Shown in pieces: positions 32,030-41,497 of a stretch of DNA of 64,000 nt. Within the stretch, counting starts at the first letter, position 1. Each line of letters starts with the position of its first letter. The notes beneath the pieces are model-generated. The model did no database searches. It was not told where the DNA came from and saw only the letters and a program-made list of their open reading frames with translations. Position numbers and translations under genes: made by a program. This DNA is from Roseomonas marmotae (lineage in GTDB: Bacteria > Pseudomonadota > Alphaproteobacteria > Acetobacterales > Acetobacteraceae), in contig NZ_CP061091.1 of NCBI RefSeq assembly GCF_017654485.1, positions 648,501 to 712,500 on the forward strand, given 5' to 3'.

Positions 32030-33805
32030 TCAGGCTTCCACCAGCGCTGCCGGGATCAGTTCCCCCGTCGCCCCATCCGCCACACCCAGGTCGGTCACAT
32101 GCGGCCCGGCATTGCAGGCCAGCGACGCACCCACGATTGCCTTGAAGACCAGGTAAGGCGGCTTCCAATCCGCGACCCGGTCGGCCGCCGCCTTCAGGGC
32201 GCGGAAGGCTTCCGCCACTTCCGGCACCGGCGCATCGGAGACGAGGCCGCAGATCGGCAGCGGCAGCAGCGCCGTCACCGCGCCGCCCTGCGCCACGGCC
32301 ATGCCGCCGCCCGCCGCGATCACCGCATTGGCCGCGGCGGCGAGGTCTTCGGGACCGCGGCCGAAGACGCAGAGATTGTGGGAATCATGCGCCACCGTGG
32401 TGGCAAGGGCGCCGCGCCAGCGACTCCAGCCTTGCAGCACGCCCAGCACGGGGGTGGCGGGCGCCAGGCCGTGGCGGTGGATCACGGCCATCAGGATGCC
32501 GTCCTCCGGCAACTGGGCAACGCCATCCACCACCGGCACCTCGGCCTGTCCCCATTGCGTGAAGCGCGGGTTCACGGCGGTGCGCAGGGTGGCGCGAGGG
32601 CCGGGGGCGTGGATCAGGAAATCCTCCGCCGCCAGGGGCGCCAGCTTCATGGTGTCGCGCAGCGGGCCGGCGGGGTGCTCGGGCGGCAGGGGCGCACGCA
32701 GGCGGCCGGCCTCCGCCACATGCTGGCCGGAGGCGAAGACATGCGCGACGCCCAGCGTCTCCAGCCCGTCCAGCAGCATCAGGTCGGCGCGGCGGCCGGG
32801 GGCGATCAGGCCCAGGTCGGGGCGGTTGATGCGCGTCGCGGCATGCAGGGTGGCGGCACGCAGGGCCTGCATCGGCGGCATGCCGTAGCGCGCCAGCCGG
32901 CGTAGCAGGTCGATCATGCCGCCCTTCTCCGCGAGGTCGTCGGGGAAGACATCGTCGGTGCAGAGCACCAGGGTCTGCGGCAGGTGGGGCAGGGTGGCCA
33001 GGGAGGCCACGGCCTCAGGCAGCAGGTAGTCGTGGCTGCCGCGCAACTCCACCGTGAAGCCGGCGCGCAGCTTTTCGAGCAGATCCTCGGCCGAGACGAT
33101 CTCGTGGTCGGAGCCGATGCCGGCACTCGCAAAAGCCTGGAGGTCCGGGCCCGTCAGGCTGCGGGCATGGCCGCAGAGCAGCTTTTCCGCGTCGAGGCCG
33201 GCGCCGACGATGCCGGCCATGCGGGGGCTGCGGTCCAGCACGCCGCGCATGTCCATGACCTCCGCCACGCCGGCGACCTCTGGCCAGGAGAGCATTTCCT
33301 CCAGCTCGGCCGGGCCGAAATCGGCGCCGGCACGTTCCAGCCCGGGGGCGGAGGGCACGCAGGAGGGGGCCAGCACCAGGGCGCGCAGCGGCAGGCCGCG
33401 CATGGCCTCCACCGCCCAGCGCACACCGGCGAGGCCGGAGACATTGCCCAGCTCATGCGGGTCCCAGCAGATGGTGGTCGTGCCGGCGGGCACCACGGCC
33501 TCGGCATAGCGGCGCGGCGTGACCATCGAGCTTTCGATATGCATATGCGCGTCGATCAACCCAGGCGCGGCCACCAGCCCGCGGGCATCCAGCACCGATG
33601 CGGCGTCGGCGCGGCTGCCAGGGGCATGGACGCTGGCGATCAGCGGGCCCACCAGCCCGATATCGGCGGCGCGCAGCTCCCCGGTGGCCATGTCCGCCAC
33701 CTCGGCGCCGGTGATCAGGATATCGAAGGGGGCCTGGCCGCGTGCGGCGCGCACCGCGCGGTCACGCAGTGCCCTTTCATGCAGGTCCTGCGGTTCACGG
33801 GTCAT
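32030..33805 (-). CDS. ade: adenine deaminase
   Basis: A 591-residue amidohydrolase converting adenine to hypoxanthine in purine salvage. The metal-binding DAHMHIESSMVTP is at 85-97. ATTLHAATR-like segments, GIGSDHEIVSAEDLLEKLRAGFTVELRGS, CTDDVFPDDLAEKGGMIDLLRR and VAHDSHNLCVFGRG follow, all characteristic of the Ade family and not of adenosine deaminase. I chose the ATG at 33805, with GGAGG eight bases upstream; the open frame continues further through the tRNA, which cannot be coding. Full length for the family. Confidence 0.93.
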   Translation of the reverse strand: MTREPQDLHERALRDRAVRAARGQAPFDILITGAEVADMATGELRAADIGLVGPLIASVHAPGSRADAASVLDARGLVAAPGLIDAHMHIESSMVTPRRYAEAVVPAGTTTICWDPHELGNVSGLAGVRWAVEAMRGLPLRALVLAPSCVPSAPGLERAGADFGPAELEEMLSWPEVAGVAEVMDMRGVLDRSPRMAGIVGAGLDAEKLLCGHARSLTGPDLQAFASAGIGSDHEIVSAEDLLEKLRAGFTVELRGSHDYLLPEAVASLATLPHLPQTLVLCTDDVFPDDLAEKGGMIDLLRRLARYGMPPMQALRAATLHAATRINRPDLGLIAPGRRADLMLLDGLETLGVAHVFASGQHVAEAGRLRAPLPPEHPAGPLRDTMKLAPLAAEDFLIHAPGPRATLRTAVNPRFTQWGQAEVPVVDGVAQLPEDGILMAVIHRHGLAPATPVLGVLQGWSRWRGALATTVAHDSHNLCVFGRGPEDLAAAANAVIAAGGGMAVAQGGAVTALLPLPICGLVSDAPVPEVAEAFRALKAAADRVADWKPPYLVFKAIVGASLACNAGPHVTDLGVADGATGELIPAALVEA

Positions 33806-33826
33806 GCGGCGGCCTCCGGAGAGCGC

Positions 33827-33864
33827 AAAACAGAACAGGGCGCCCGTCGCCGGGCGCCCTGTTC
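33827..33864 (-). terminator. rho-independent terminator of tRNA-Ala
   Basis: A perfect 14-bp stem (33833-33846 with 33851-33864) around TCGC. On the minus strand it is followed by TGTTTTG. It starts 9 bases beyond the tRNA 3' end and lies just before the adenine deaminase start, so it would separate the two transcripts. Confidence 0.85.
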
Positions 33865-33872
33865 GGGAAATC

Positions 33873-33948
<76 letters not shown>

Positions 33949-33981
33949 GCAGTCGCTCTCGTCTTTCAACGAGGTGGCGCG

Positions 33982-34009
33982 GTATAACTGCGGCCCTTGA
34001 GCCACGCAA
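33982..34009 (-). promoter_or_regulatory. probable sigma-70 promoter of tRNA-Ala
   Basis: On the minus strand TTGCGT (34004-34009) and TTATAC (33982-33987) are separated by 16 bases. This places the start of transcription roughly 28 bases before the tRNA. Position and relative AT-richness support it; matches to consensus are partial. Confidence 0.45.
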
Positions 34010-34117
34010 GCCCCCCGCGCTGATTCTTTCCCGGTATTTTCCGGCCGTGCCGGGGGGGCCTTTTCCCCCTTCCATGCGAGGGCTAGCCTGTCGCCTTCAG
34101 GGCGAGGGAGCAAACCA

Positions 34118-34855
34118 ATGCGGAAAGTCTATCCCGATGCACGCGCGGCGCTGGACGGCCTGTTGCGCGACGGCATGCTGATCCATTCCGGCGGCTTCGG
34201 GCTTTGTGGCATCCCCGCGGCGCTGATCGAGGCGATCCGCGATTCCGGGGTGAAGGACCTGACCGTGGTCTCCAATAACGCCGGAATCGACGACGCCGGG
34301 CTCGGCCTGCTGCTGCAGACGCGGCAGATCAGGAAGATGATCTCCTCCTATGTCGGTGAGAACGCCACCTTCGCCAAGCAGTTCCTGGCGGGCGAGCTGG
34401 AGATCGAGTTCAACCCGCAGGGCACCCTGGCCGAGCGCATCCGCGCCGGCGGCGCCGGCATCCCCGCCTTCTTCACCAAGACCGGCTATGGCACCGCCGT
34501 GGCCGAGGGGAAGGAGACCCGGGAATTCGACGGCGAGCACTACGTGATGGAGCGCGGCATCATGGCCGACCTCGCCATCATCCATGCCTGGAAGGCGGAT
34601 ACCGAGGGCAACCTGGTCTTCCGCAAGACCGCGCGCAACTTCAACCCGATGATGGCGACGGCCGCGAAGGTGACGGTGGTGCAGGTGGAGGAGCTGGTGG
34701 AGCCCGGCCAGATCGACCCCGACCACATCCACACCCCCGGCATCTATGTGAAGCGCATCGTCAAGCTGCCGGCCGCCTATGAGAAGCGGATCGAGCAGCG
34801 CACCGTGCGCAAGCGGGTGACGGATCTGAACCCCGCCAACAGCAACGTGGCCTGA
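34118..34855 (+). CDS. scoA: 3-oxoacid CoA-transferase subunit A
   Basis: A 245-residue alpha subunit of succinyl-CoA:3-ketoacid CoA-transferase, moving CoA between succinyl-CoA and acetoacetate. The N-terminal glycine-rich GGFGLCGIP (25-33), ISSYVGEN and EFNPQGTLAERIRAGGAGIPAFFTKTGYGT are typical. Start ATG has GAGGGAGC about eight bases before it. Followed after 12 bases by the beta subunit; the two chains make the heterotetramer. Involved in ketone body or branched-chain acid use, possibly polyhydroxybutyrate turnover. The alternative name is atoD-type; SCOT fits better by sequence. Confidence 0.93.
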   Translation: MRKVYPDARAALDGLLRDGMLIHSGGFGLCGIPAALIEAIRDSGVKDLTVVSNNAGIDDAGLGLLLQTRQIRKMISSYVGENATFAKQFLAGELEIEFNPQGTLAERIRAGGAGIPAFFTKTGYGTAVAEGKETREFDGEHYVMERGIMADLAIIHAWKADTEGNLVFRKTARNFNPMMATAAKVTVVQVEELVEPGQIDPDHIHTPGIYVKRIVKLPAAYEKRIEQRTVRKRVTDLNPANSNVA

Positions 34856-34867
34856 GGGAGAACGGAC

Positions 34868-35518
34868 ATGGCCTGGACCCGCGACGAGATGGCCGCCCGC
34901 GCCGCGCGCGAACTGGAGGACGGCTTCTACGTCAACCTCGGCATCGGCATCCCGACCCTGGTGGCCAACCACATCCCCGACGGCATTTCCGTCCAGCTCC
35001 AGTCGGAGAACGGGATGCTGGGGATGGGTCCCTTTCCCTATGAGGGGGACGAGGACCCGGACCTGATCAATGCCGGCAAGCAGACCGTCACGGCGCTGCC
35101 GACCACCAGCTTCTTCTCCTCCGCCGACAGCTTCGCCATGATCCGTGGCGGGCATATCGACATCTCCATCCTCGGCGCCCTCCAGGTGGCCCAGAACGGC
35201 GACCTCGCCAACTGGATGATCCCGGGCAAGATGGTGAAGGGCATGGGCGGGGCCATGGACCTCGTCGCCGGGGTGAAGAAGGTGGTGGTGCTGATGGAGC
35301 ACACCGCCGGCGGCAAGCCCAAGCTGCTGCGGGAATGCACCCTGCCGCTGACCGGCAAGGCCGTGGTGGACCTGGTTGTGACGGAACTGGCCGTCTTCAG
35401 CATCGACCGCGCGCTCGGCCGCATGACCCTGATGGAGCTGGCGCCCGGCGTCAGCCTGGAAGAGGTGCGCGAGAAGACTGAGGCCGAATACGAGGTCGCG
35501 CTGGCCGTGCAGGCCTGA
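34868..35518 (+). CDS. scoB: 3-oxoacid CoA-transferase subunit B
   Basis: A 216-residue beta subunit carrying the catalytic glutamate, Glu47 in [11 protein letters not shown], which forms the enzyme-CoA thioester. [13 protein letters not shown] (22-34) and [40 protein letters not shown] are conserved family blocks. GGGAGAACGGAC precedes the ATG. Terminator-like hairpins follow within 110 bases of the stop. Confidence 0.94.
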   Translation: MAWTRDEMAARAARELEDGFYVNLGIGIPTLVANHIPDGISVQLQSENGMLGMGPFPYEGDEDPDLINAGKQTVTALPTTSFFSSADSFAMIRGGHIDISILGALQVAQNGDLANWMIPGKMVKGMGGAMDLVAGVKKVVVLMEHTAGGKPKLLRECTLPLTGKAVVDLVVTELAVFSIDRALGRMTLMELAPGVSLEEVREKTEAEYEVALAVQA

Positions 35519-35605
35519 GGCCGGGGCAGGGGGGCGGCCCCCTGCCGTGGGGCTTTCCAGGGGCGCCCGGAATGGCCAGGGCCATGCTGGCCGGGCGCCC
35601 GCCGG

Positions 35606-35625
35606 GCCGGCGTGCCGGCATTTTT
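35606..35625 (+). terminator. hairpin plus T-tract downstream of scoAB
   Basis: Stem GCCGG-CGTG-CCGGC followed by ATTTTT. It is the last of three palindromes after scoB: a G-rich one at about 35525-35547 and a larger one with 10-bp outer arms at 35561-35600. The remaining 345 bases to pnp (35626-35970) hold no gene I can support, including no rpsO. Confidence 0.6.
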
Positions 35626-35970
35626 CCATGGCGCAACCCCTCCGCACGGTCCATAAGGCCCGCCGGGTGGCCCTGCGGGGTGCCCGGACCCGCGAGCGTG
35701 CGGGAATGACAGAGCCTGCACCGAGCGCGACCCCGGTTTCCGACCCGGGATGCGTGGCGGCGTTTCCGGCCACATGGTGCGACCCGCGGGGCGGAGCCTC
35801 CGCGGCCATCCATGCCGCCCGAGACGCCGGGGCCCCATCCACGGGGCCAAGATCGGTCCGGTCCTGCGCTTCCCGTTCCGCTCCTTCAGGCCATGCCCAC
35901 CGGTCGCGACCGCGTGGGTGGATGCGGTGCCGCCAGAAACAGGCGGGCCGCGTTGCTAAAGGACGAACGA

Positions 35971-38178
35971 ATGTTCGACAATTACTTCCGCAAGGACATC
36001 AACTGGGGCGGCAAGACCCTGACGCTGGAGACGGGCAAGATCGCCCGCCAGGCCGATGGCGCCGTGATGGCCCGCCTGGGCGACACCATCGTGCTCTGCA
36101 CCGTGGTCGGCGCCCGCAGCGTGAAGCCGGGCCAGGACTTCTTCCCGCTGACGGTGAACTACCAGGAAAAGGCCTTCGCGGCCGGCAAGATCCCGGGTGG
36201 CTTCTTCAAGCGCGAGGGCCGTCCCTCCGAGGCCGAGACCCTGATCTCCCGCCTGATCGACCGCCCGCTGCGCCCGCTGTTCCCAGAAGGGTTCCGCAAC
36301 GAGGTGCAGGTCATCGCGACCGTGCTGTCGCATGACATGGAGAACAGCCCGGACATCGTGGCGCTGGTGGGCTGCTCCGCCGCGCTGACGCTGTCGGGCA
36401 TTCCGTTCTTCGGCCCCGTCGCCGCCGCCCGCGTCGGCTATATCGACGGCCAGTACGTGCTGAACCCGACGCTGGAGCAGATCAAGCAGTCGCAGCTGGA
36501 CCTGGTGCTCGCCGGCACCGAGGAAGGCGTGCTGATGGTCGAGTCCGAAGCCCATGAGCTTTCGGAAGAGATCATGCTGGGCGCCGTCACCTTCGGCCAT
36601 GCCGGCTTCCAGCCGGTGATCCAGGGCATCATCGCGCTGGCCGAGAAGGCCGCGAAGGATCCCTGGGACCTGCCGGAGGAATCCGCCGAGACGGTCGCGC
36701 TGAAGAAGAAGCTGGCCGAGCTGGGCAGCGCTTCCATCGCCGAGGCCTACAAGGAGACCCGGAAGCTGGTCCGCCAGGGCAAGGTGGGCGAGGCCAAGAA
36801 GGCGATCCTGGCGCAGCTGAGCGAGGACGAGGCCGCCATGGCCAAGGGCCTGCTGAAGGAGCTGGAAGCGACGGTGGTGCGCAACGCCATCCTCGACACC
36901 GGCATGCGCATCGACGGCCGCGACACCAAGACCGTGCGCCCGATCGTGGCCGAGGTCGGCGTGCTGCCGCGCGCCCATGGTTCCGCGCTGTTCACGCGTG
37001 GCGAGACGCAGGCGCTCTGCGTCGCCACGCTGGGCACGGGCCAGGACGAGCAGATCATCGACCAGCTCGCGGGCGAGTACCGCGAGAACTTCATGCTGCA
37101 CTACAACTTCCCGCCCTACTCGGTGAATGAGACGGGCCGCATGGGCAGCCCGGGCCGCCGCGAGATCGGCCATGGCAAGCTGGCCTGGCGCGCCATCCGG
37201 CCGCTGCTGCCGGAGAAGGCGGCCTTCCCGTACACGATGCGCGTCGTGTCCGAGATCACGGAGTCCAACGGCTCCTCCTCCATGGCCACCGTCTGCGGCA
37301 CCTCGCTGTCGCTGATGGACGCGGGCGCGCCGCTGAAGCGCCCCTGCGCCGGCATCGCCATGGGCCTGATCAAGGAAGACAAGGGCTTCGCGGTCCTGAC
37401 GGACATCCTGGGCGACGAGGATCACCTCGGCGACATGGACTTCAAGGTGGCCGGTTCCGAGCAGGGCATCACCGCGCTGCAGATGGACATCAAGATCACG
37501 TCCATCACGCCGGAGATCATGAAGATCGCGCTGGAGCAGGCCAAGCAGGGCCGCCTCCACATCCTCGGCGAGATGGCCAAGGGCCTGTCCTCGGCGCGTG
37601 GCGAGGTGGCCGGCAATGCGCCGAAGATCACCGTGATCAACGTGCCGAAGGACAAGATCCGCGAAGTGATCGGCACCGGCGGCAAGGTGATCCGCGAGAT
37701 CGTCGAGACCACCGGCACCAAGATCGACATCGAGGATGACGGCACCATCAAGATCGCCGCGACCTCCCCCGAGGCCGCGCAGGCCGCCATCGACCGCATC
37801 CGCGGCATCGTGGCCGAGCCCGAGGTGGGCGTGATCTACAACGGCACCGTGGTGAAGACCGCCGATTTCGGCGCCTTCGTGAACTTCCTCGGCGCCAAGG
37901 ACGGGCTGGTCCATATCTCCGAACTGGCCAATGAGCGCGTCAACAAGACCACCGACATCGTCAATGTCGGCGACAAGGTGAAGGTCAAGGTCCTCGGCTT
38001 CGACGACCGCGGCAAGGTCAAGCTGTCCATGCGGATGGTGGACCAGGCCAGCGGCGCCGATATCTCCGAGCAGGTCGGCGCCCGCCGTCCGCGCGAGGAA
38101 GGCGAGAATGGCGGCGACCGTGGCGAGCCGCGTGGCGAGCGCCGCGAGCGCCGCGAGCGCCGGCCGCACCGCGACTGA
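35971..38178 (+). CDS. pnp: polyribonucleotide nucleotidyltransferase (PNPase)
   Basis: A 735-residue 3'-5' phosphorolytic exoribonuclease and degradosome component. It has two RNase PH domains (one starting [22 protein letters not shown], the second with [20 protein letters not shown] and [17 protein letters not shown]). A KH domain ([23 protein letters not shown], about 556-578) and an S1 domain ([22 protein letters not shown], about 620-641) follow. A short Arg/Glu/Gly-rich tail ends it. AAAGGACGAACG precedes the ATG. Unusually the upstream gene is scoB, not rpsO, and a leader of more than 300 bases precedes it. The long antisense open frame opposite is not a gene. Confidence 0.96.
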   Translation: MFDNYFRKDINWGGKTLTLETGKIARQADGAVMARLGDTIVLCTVVGARSVKPGQDFFPLTVNYQEKAFAAGKIPGGFFKREGRPSEAETLISRLIDRPLRPLFPEGFRNEVQVIATVLSHDMENSPDIVALVGCSAALTLSGIPFFGPVAAARVGYIDGQYVLNPTLEQIKQSQLDLVLAGTEEGVLMVESEAHELSEEIMLGAVTFGHAGFQPVIQGIIALAEKAAKDPWDLPEESAETVALKKKLAELGSASIAEAYKETRKLVRQGKVGEAKKAILAQLSEDEAAMAKGLLKELEATVVRNAILDTGMRIDGRDTKTVRPIVAEVGVLPRAHGSALFTRGETQALCVATLGTGQDEQIIDQLAGEYRENFMLHYNFPPYSVNETGRMGSPGRREIGHGKLAWRAIRPLLPEKAAFPYTMRVVSEITESNGSSSMATVCGTSLSLMDAGAPLKRPCAGIAMGLIKEDKGFAVLTDILGDEDHLGDMDFKVAGSEQGITALQMDIKITSITPEIMKIALEQAKQGRLHILGEMAKGLSSARGEVAGNAPKITVINVPKDKIREVIGTGGKVIREIVETTGTKIDIEDDGTIKIAATSPEAAQAAIDRIRGIVAEPEVGVIYNGTVVKTADFGAFVNFLGAKDGLVHISELANERVNKTTDIVNVGDKVKVKVLGFDDRGKVKLSMRMVDQASGADISEQVGARRPREEGENGGDRGEPRGERRERRERRPHRD

Positions 38179-38231
38179 CCCGGTGCCGAGGGGGCGGCGC
38201 CCGCCGCCCCCCGGCGACCTCTGCTGGAGAG

Positions 38232-38252
38232 AGGGCGGCATGCCGCCCTTTT
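38232..38252 (+). terminator. terminator of pnp
   Basis: Perfect 18-bp palindrome AGGGCGGCATGCCGCCCT followed by TTTT. A second GC-rich hairpin without T-tract (GGGGGCGGC/GCCGCCCCC) precedes it at 38190-38211. Confidence 0.8.
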
Positions 38253-38395
38253 CCCGGACAGGCGTGGCGGCCTGTTGAAACTACCGCCAGTTTGGGCCAA
38301 ATGGCCGCCACCGGAGAAATGGCTCCGCTTCGACAGCACTCTCCGGCGTGGTATACGGCTCCGTGAATTTTTAACCGCAGGAACGGCAAACGGCT

Positions 38396-39796
38396 TTGAA
38401 AGCGATCAACGCGATCCGGATGGGTGGGGTGGATGTGCTGCCGCTGGTGGAAGGTGGCAAAGGCGTAGCCATCTCGACCGGAGCCTCCTGTGGCGAATGG
38501 GCCGGCGCCGGCGGTGTCGGTACCTTCTCCGGCGTCAACGCGGATAGCTACGACGCCGAGGGCAATGTCATCCGCCAGGTCTATAGCGGCCGCACCCGCG
38601 TGGCGCGGCATGAGGAGCTGGTGGCCTACGGCATCTCCGGCGGCATCGCCCAGGCACGCGAGGCCTATGAGCGGGCCAACGGCCAGGGCCGCGTGCACAT
38701 GAACGTGCTCTGGGAGATGGGCGGCGCCGAGCGCATCCTGCGCGGCGTGCTGGAAGGGGCCAGGGGCCTCATCAACGGCATCACCTGCGGCGCCGGCATG
38801 CCCTACAAGCTCGCCGAGATCTCCCGCGAATTCAACGTCTTCTACTATCCCATCGTCTCCTCCGGCCGCGCCTTCAGCGCGCTGTGGAAGCGGTCCTATT
38901 CCAAGGTCTCAGAACTGCTGGGCGGCGTGGTCTATGAGGACCCCTGGCTGGCCGGCGGCCATAACGGCCTGTCCAACTCCGAGGACCCGAACAAGCCCGA
39001 GGCACCCTATGACCGGGTGTTGAAGCTGCGCCAGCAGATGCGGCAGTTCGGCCTGGGCGATGTGCCGATCATCATGGCCGGCGGCGTCTGGTGGCTGGAG
39101 GAATGGGAGGACTGGATCGACAATCAGGAACTCGGCCCCATCGCCTTCCAGTTCGGCACCCGTCCCCTGGTGACGCAGGAAAGCCCGATCAGCGACGCCT
39201 GGAAGCAGAAGCTGCTGACGCTGCAGCCCGGTGACGTGCTGCTGCAGCCCTTCTCGCCCACCGGCTTCTATTCCTCGGCCGTGCGGAACGAGTTCCTGCG
39301 CGACCTGGAGGCCCGCAACGAGCGGCAGGTGGCGATCAGCCCCGAGCCGGTCGGCGAGCACACCGCCGAATACGGCGTGGGCCCGCGCAAGCGCCTGGTC
39401 TGGCTGGCGCCGGGTGACCTGGAGCGCGTGCATGGCTGGGAGGCCGCCGGCTTCACCGAGGCGCTGCGCACCCCCGACAATACCCTGGTCTTCGTGACGC
39501 CCGAGAATGCGCGGGAGATCCTGAAGGACCAGACCGACTGCATGGGCTGCCTCAGCCACTGCCGCTTCAGCAACTGGACGCAGCATGGGCCGGACTACAC
39601 GAACGGCAAGAAGGCCGACCCGCGCAGCTTCTGCATCCAGAAGACGCTGCAGGACATCGCCCATGACGGCTCGATCGACCACAACCTGATGTTCGCCGGG
39701 CACAACGCCTATCGCTTCGGGCAGGACCCCTTCTACTCCAACGGCTTCATCCCCTCGGTGAAGCAGCTGGTCGAGCGGATCATGACGGGTCGTTAA
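38396..39796 (+). CDS. nitronate monooxygenase-family flavoprotein with a C-terminal Cys cluster
   Basis: A 466-residue FMN-dependent TIM-barrel enzyme of the nitronate monooxygenase (2-nitropropane dioxygenase) family. Early residues VDVLPLVEGGKGVAISTGASCGEWAGAGGVGTFSGVN form the flavin phosphate-binding start, and DVPIIMAGGVWWLEEWEDW and GPIAFQFGTRPLVTQES match later strands. It is about 100 residues longer than usual. The extra C-terminal part has C382-x2-C385-x3-C389 (TDCMGCLSHCRF), which could bind metal. A stop codon at 38372 leaves only TTG (38396) as start, with AGGAA about a dozen bases upstream. Substrate unknown; oxidation of nitronates is the family default. Confidence 0.78.
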   Translation: MKAINAIRMGGVDVLPLVEGGKGVAISTGASCGEWAGAGGVGTFSGVNADSYDAEGNVIRQVYSGRTRVARHEELVAYGISGGIAQAREAYERANGQGRVHMNVLWEMGGAERILRGVLEGARGLINGITCGAGMPYKLAEISREFNVFYYPIVSSGRAFSALWKRSYSKVSELLGGVVYEDPWLAGGHNGLSNSEDPNKPEAPYDRVLKLRQQMRQFGLGDVPIIMAGGVWWLEEWEDWIDNQELGPIAFQFGTRPLVTQESPISDAWKQKLLTLQPGDVLLQPFSPTGFYSSAVRNEFLRDLEARNERQVAISPEPVGEHTAEYGVGPRKRLVWLAPGDLERVHGWEAAGFTEALRTPDNTLVFVTPENAREILKDQTDCMGCLSHCRFSNWTQHGPDYTNGKKADPRSFCIQKTLQDIAHDGSIDHNLMFAGHNAYRFGQDPFYSNGFIPSVKQLVERIMTGR

Positions 39797-39827
39797 CGGC
39801 CTTCCGTTTCAAGCATGAACGTGACAC

Positions 39828-39859
39828 AACCGCCTCCGGCCCCCGGAGGCGGTTTTTTT
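39828..39859 (+). terminator. rho-independent terminator after the nitronate monooxygenase gene
   Basis: AACCGCCTCCG pairs with CGGAGGCGGTT around a five-base GC loop, then a run of T. Begins 31 bases after the stop. Strong. Confidence 0.9.
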
Positions 39860-39892
39860 CATGTCTGCCGTAGGGGCGGGAGGAAGCATCCG

Positions 39893-40345
39893 ATGATCCG
39901 TTCGATCCTGACCAATAATGTGGTCGAGGTCCTTGCCCGGATTCTGCTGACCTTTCCCTTCTGGGGAAGCGGCCTGGCCAAGCTGATCGATTTCCAGGGC
40001 GGCGTGGCGGAGATGGCGATGTTCGGGCTGAACCCGCCTGTGCTCTTCAACATCGCCACCATCGTCGTCCAGCTCGGCGGCGCGGCGCTGATCATCTTCA
40101 ACCGCTGGACTTGGCTGGGGGCAGGGGCGCTCGGTGTCTTCACCGCGCTGACCATCCCGCTGGTGCACCACTTCTGGAGCCTGGACGGTGACAGGGCGAT
40201 CGTCGCCTTCCACACGGCCACCGAGCATGTCGGCATGATCGGCGCCCTGGTGCTGGTCGCCATCCTGGCGGAGCGCAAGCGCCGCGCGTCGGTGTCCCAG
40301 ACCCTGTCCGGCTCCAGCGGGAATTCCAGCTGGTCCACCACATAA
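39893..40345 (+). CDS. DoxX-family membrane protein
   Basis: A 150-residue protein with four hydrophobic helices starting MIRSILTNNVVEVLARILLTFPFWGSGLAKLIDFQGG. LARILL..PFWGSGLAKL is the DoxX signature. FHTATEHVGMIGALVLVAIL forms the last helix. I chose the ATG at 39893 with GGGAGGAAG seven bases upstream. DoxX proteins have been linked to quinone or thiol redox at the membrane, but the role here is unknown. It is convergent with the oxidase operon, with 30 bases between the stops. Confidence 0.85.
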   Translation: MIRSILTNNVVEVLARILLTFPFWGSGLAKLIDFQGGVAEMAMFGLNPPVLFNIATIVVQLGGAALIIFNRWTWLGAGALGVFTALTIPLVHHFWSLDGDRAIVAFHTATEHVGMIGALVLVAILAERKRRASVSQTLSGSSGNSSWSTT

Positions 40346-40375
40346 GGTGCCCGCCGGCGCGGGGGCTTCCGTCGC

Positions 40376-41497
40376 TCAGCGGCCCTGGCCGGCCTCTCCC
40401 TGCGCCGCGAACCAGGCGGAGACCGCCCGCGCCTGCCCGGGCGTCAGCCGCTGGGCGATGGTCCGCATGACCTTCCGGAAGGGACCGCCGCCGCGCGTGC
40501 CGTCCCGCCACTGGGCCAGCTGACCTTCCAGGTAGCCGGCATGCTGGCCTTCCAGGCGCGGCCAGGCCGGGTTGCGCGCCAGGGCGGCGCTGCCATGGCA
40601 GGAGAGGCAGGCCGGCACCTGGCTATCCGGCAGGCCCTGCCGCGCGATCGTCTCGCCCTCGGCCAGCAGGGCGGGCCCGAAGCTCTGCGGCACCGCGTGG
40701 CGCGGCTGGGCGGCGTAATGCGCGGCCAGCGCCTGCAAGGCCTCGCCCCCGGCACGGGCGGCGGCGGCCTGCATGATGCCGCTGTGGCGCGTCCCGTCGG
40801 CATAGGCACGCAGGGCCTGCAGCAGATAGGCCTCGCTCTGCCCGGCGATGACGGGGAAGGCGTCGCCATCCCGCCCCAGCCCGTCGCTGCCATGGCAGCG
40901 GGTGCAGTCGGCCAGGGCCTGTGCGGAGGGGTTGGAGAGGCCATCCAGCCCGGCGCTGCCGCCCCGCGGCCGCGCCTCCGCCTGCTCGCCATGGGCCAGG
41001 CGCCGGTATTCCTCCGGCGGCATGACGGGCAATGCTTCCAGGAAGGCGACCATGGCCCAGATCTCGTCATGCCGCTCCGGCACGATCCAGGCGGGCATGC
41101 CGGTATAGCGCACGCCATGCTGGACGATGCGGAACAGCTCCCGCGGGCGCCATTCGCCTAGTTCCGCCGGGAACTGGGGCGGGGTGGGCGTGCTCCTCCG
41201 CACCACCGGGTTCTGCGGCTCTCCGGGCGCGCCGTGGCAGGGGGCGCAGCCGCTGGCATAGTGCCCGGCGGCCCGCGCCTTCAGCGCCACATCGTGCAGG
41301 GGCGGCGGCGGCTCCACCAGCAGGGAATGGGTACGGACGGAACTCCGCATCACCCAGTGCAGGAACCAGTTGGTGACGGCCCAGTGCCCGCCGGAGGCCG
41401 CGACATTGAACAGCCCGGACCAAGCGAAGAGCAGCCCACCCAGGATGAGCACCGCCAAAGTCAGGGCAGCGCGGCGCCAGGTGACACGGATCAGCAT
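40376..41497 (-). CDS. tri-haem c-type cytochrome of the caa3 oxidase operon
   Basis: A 373-residue membrane-anchored cytochrome c with three CxxCH haem motifs: CAPCH (84-88), CTRCH (198-202) and CLSCH (297-301). One N-terminal transmembrane anchor (ALTLAVLILGGLLFAW, 11-26) places the haem domains in the periplasm. PGM-type axial Met candidates (YTGMPAW near 131-137) are present. It is the last gene of a minus-strand unit with coxB, fused ctaDE and ctaG, overlapping ctaG by 7 bases. It probably hands electrons to the oxidase; donor unknown. Confidence 0.88.
   Translation of the reverse strand: MLIRVTWRRAALTLAVLILGGLLFAWSGLFNVAASGGHWAVTNWFLHWVMRSSVRTHSLLVEPPPPLHDVALKARAAGHYASGCAPCHGAPGEPQNPVVRRSTPTPPQFPAELGEWRPRELFRIVQHGVRYTGMPAWIVPERHDEIWAMVAFLEALPVMPPEEYRRLAHGEQAEARPRGGSAGLDGLSNPSAQALADCTRCHGSDGLGRDGDAFPVIAGQSEAYLLQALRAYADGTRHSGIMQAAAARAGGEALQALAAHYAAQPRHAVPQSFGPALLAEGETIARQGLPDSQVPACLSCHGSAALARNPAWPRLEGQHAGYLEGQLAQWRDGTRGGGPFRKVMRTIAQRLTPGQARAVSAWFAAQGEAGQGR

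Noticed and set aside
35626..35970. rpsO or another small gene before pnp
   Set aside because: None of the frames gives ribosomal protein S15-like text or a ribosome-binding site with conserved coding character.
35956..38241. 761-codon minus-strand frame opposite pnp
   Set aside because: Antisense shadow of a conserved gene; its His/Gly/Asp-rich text has no domain.
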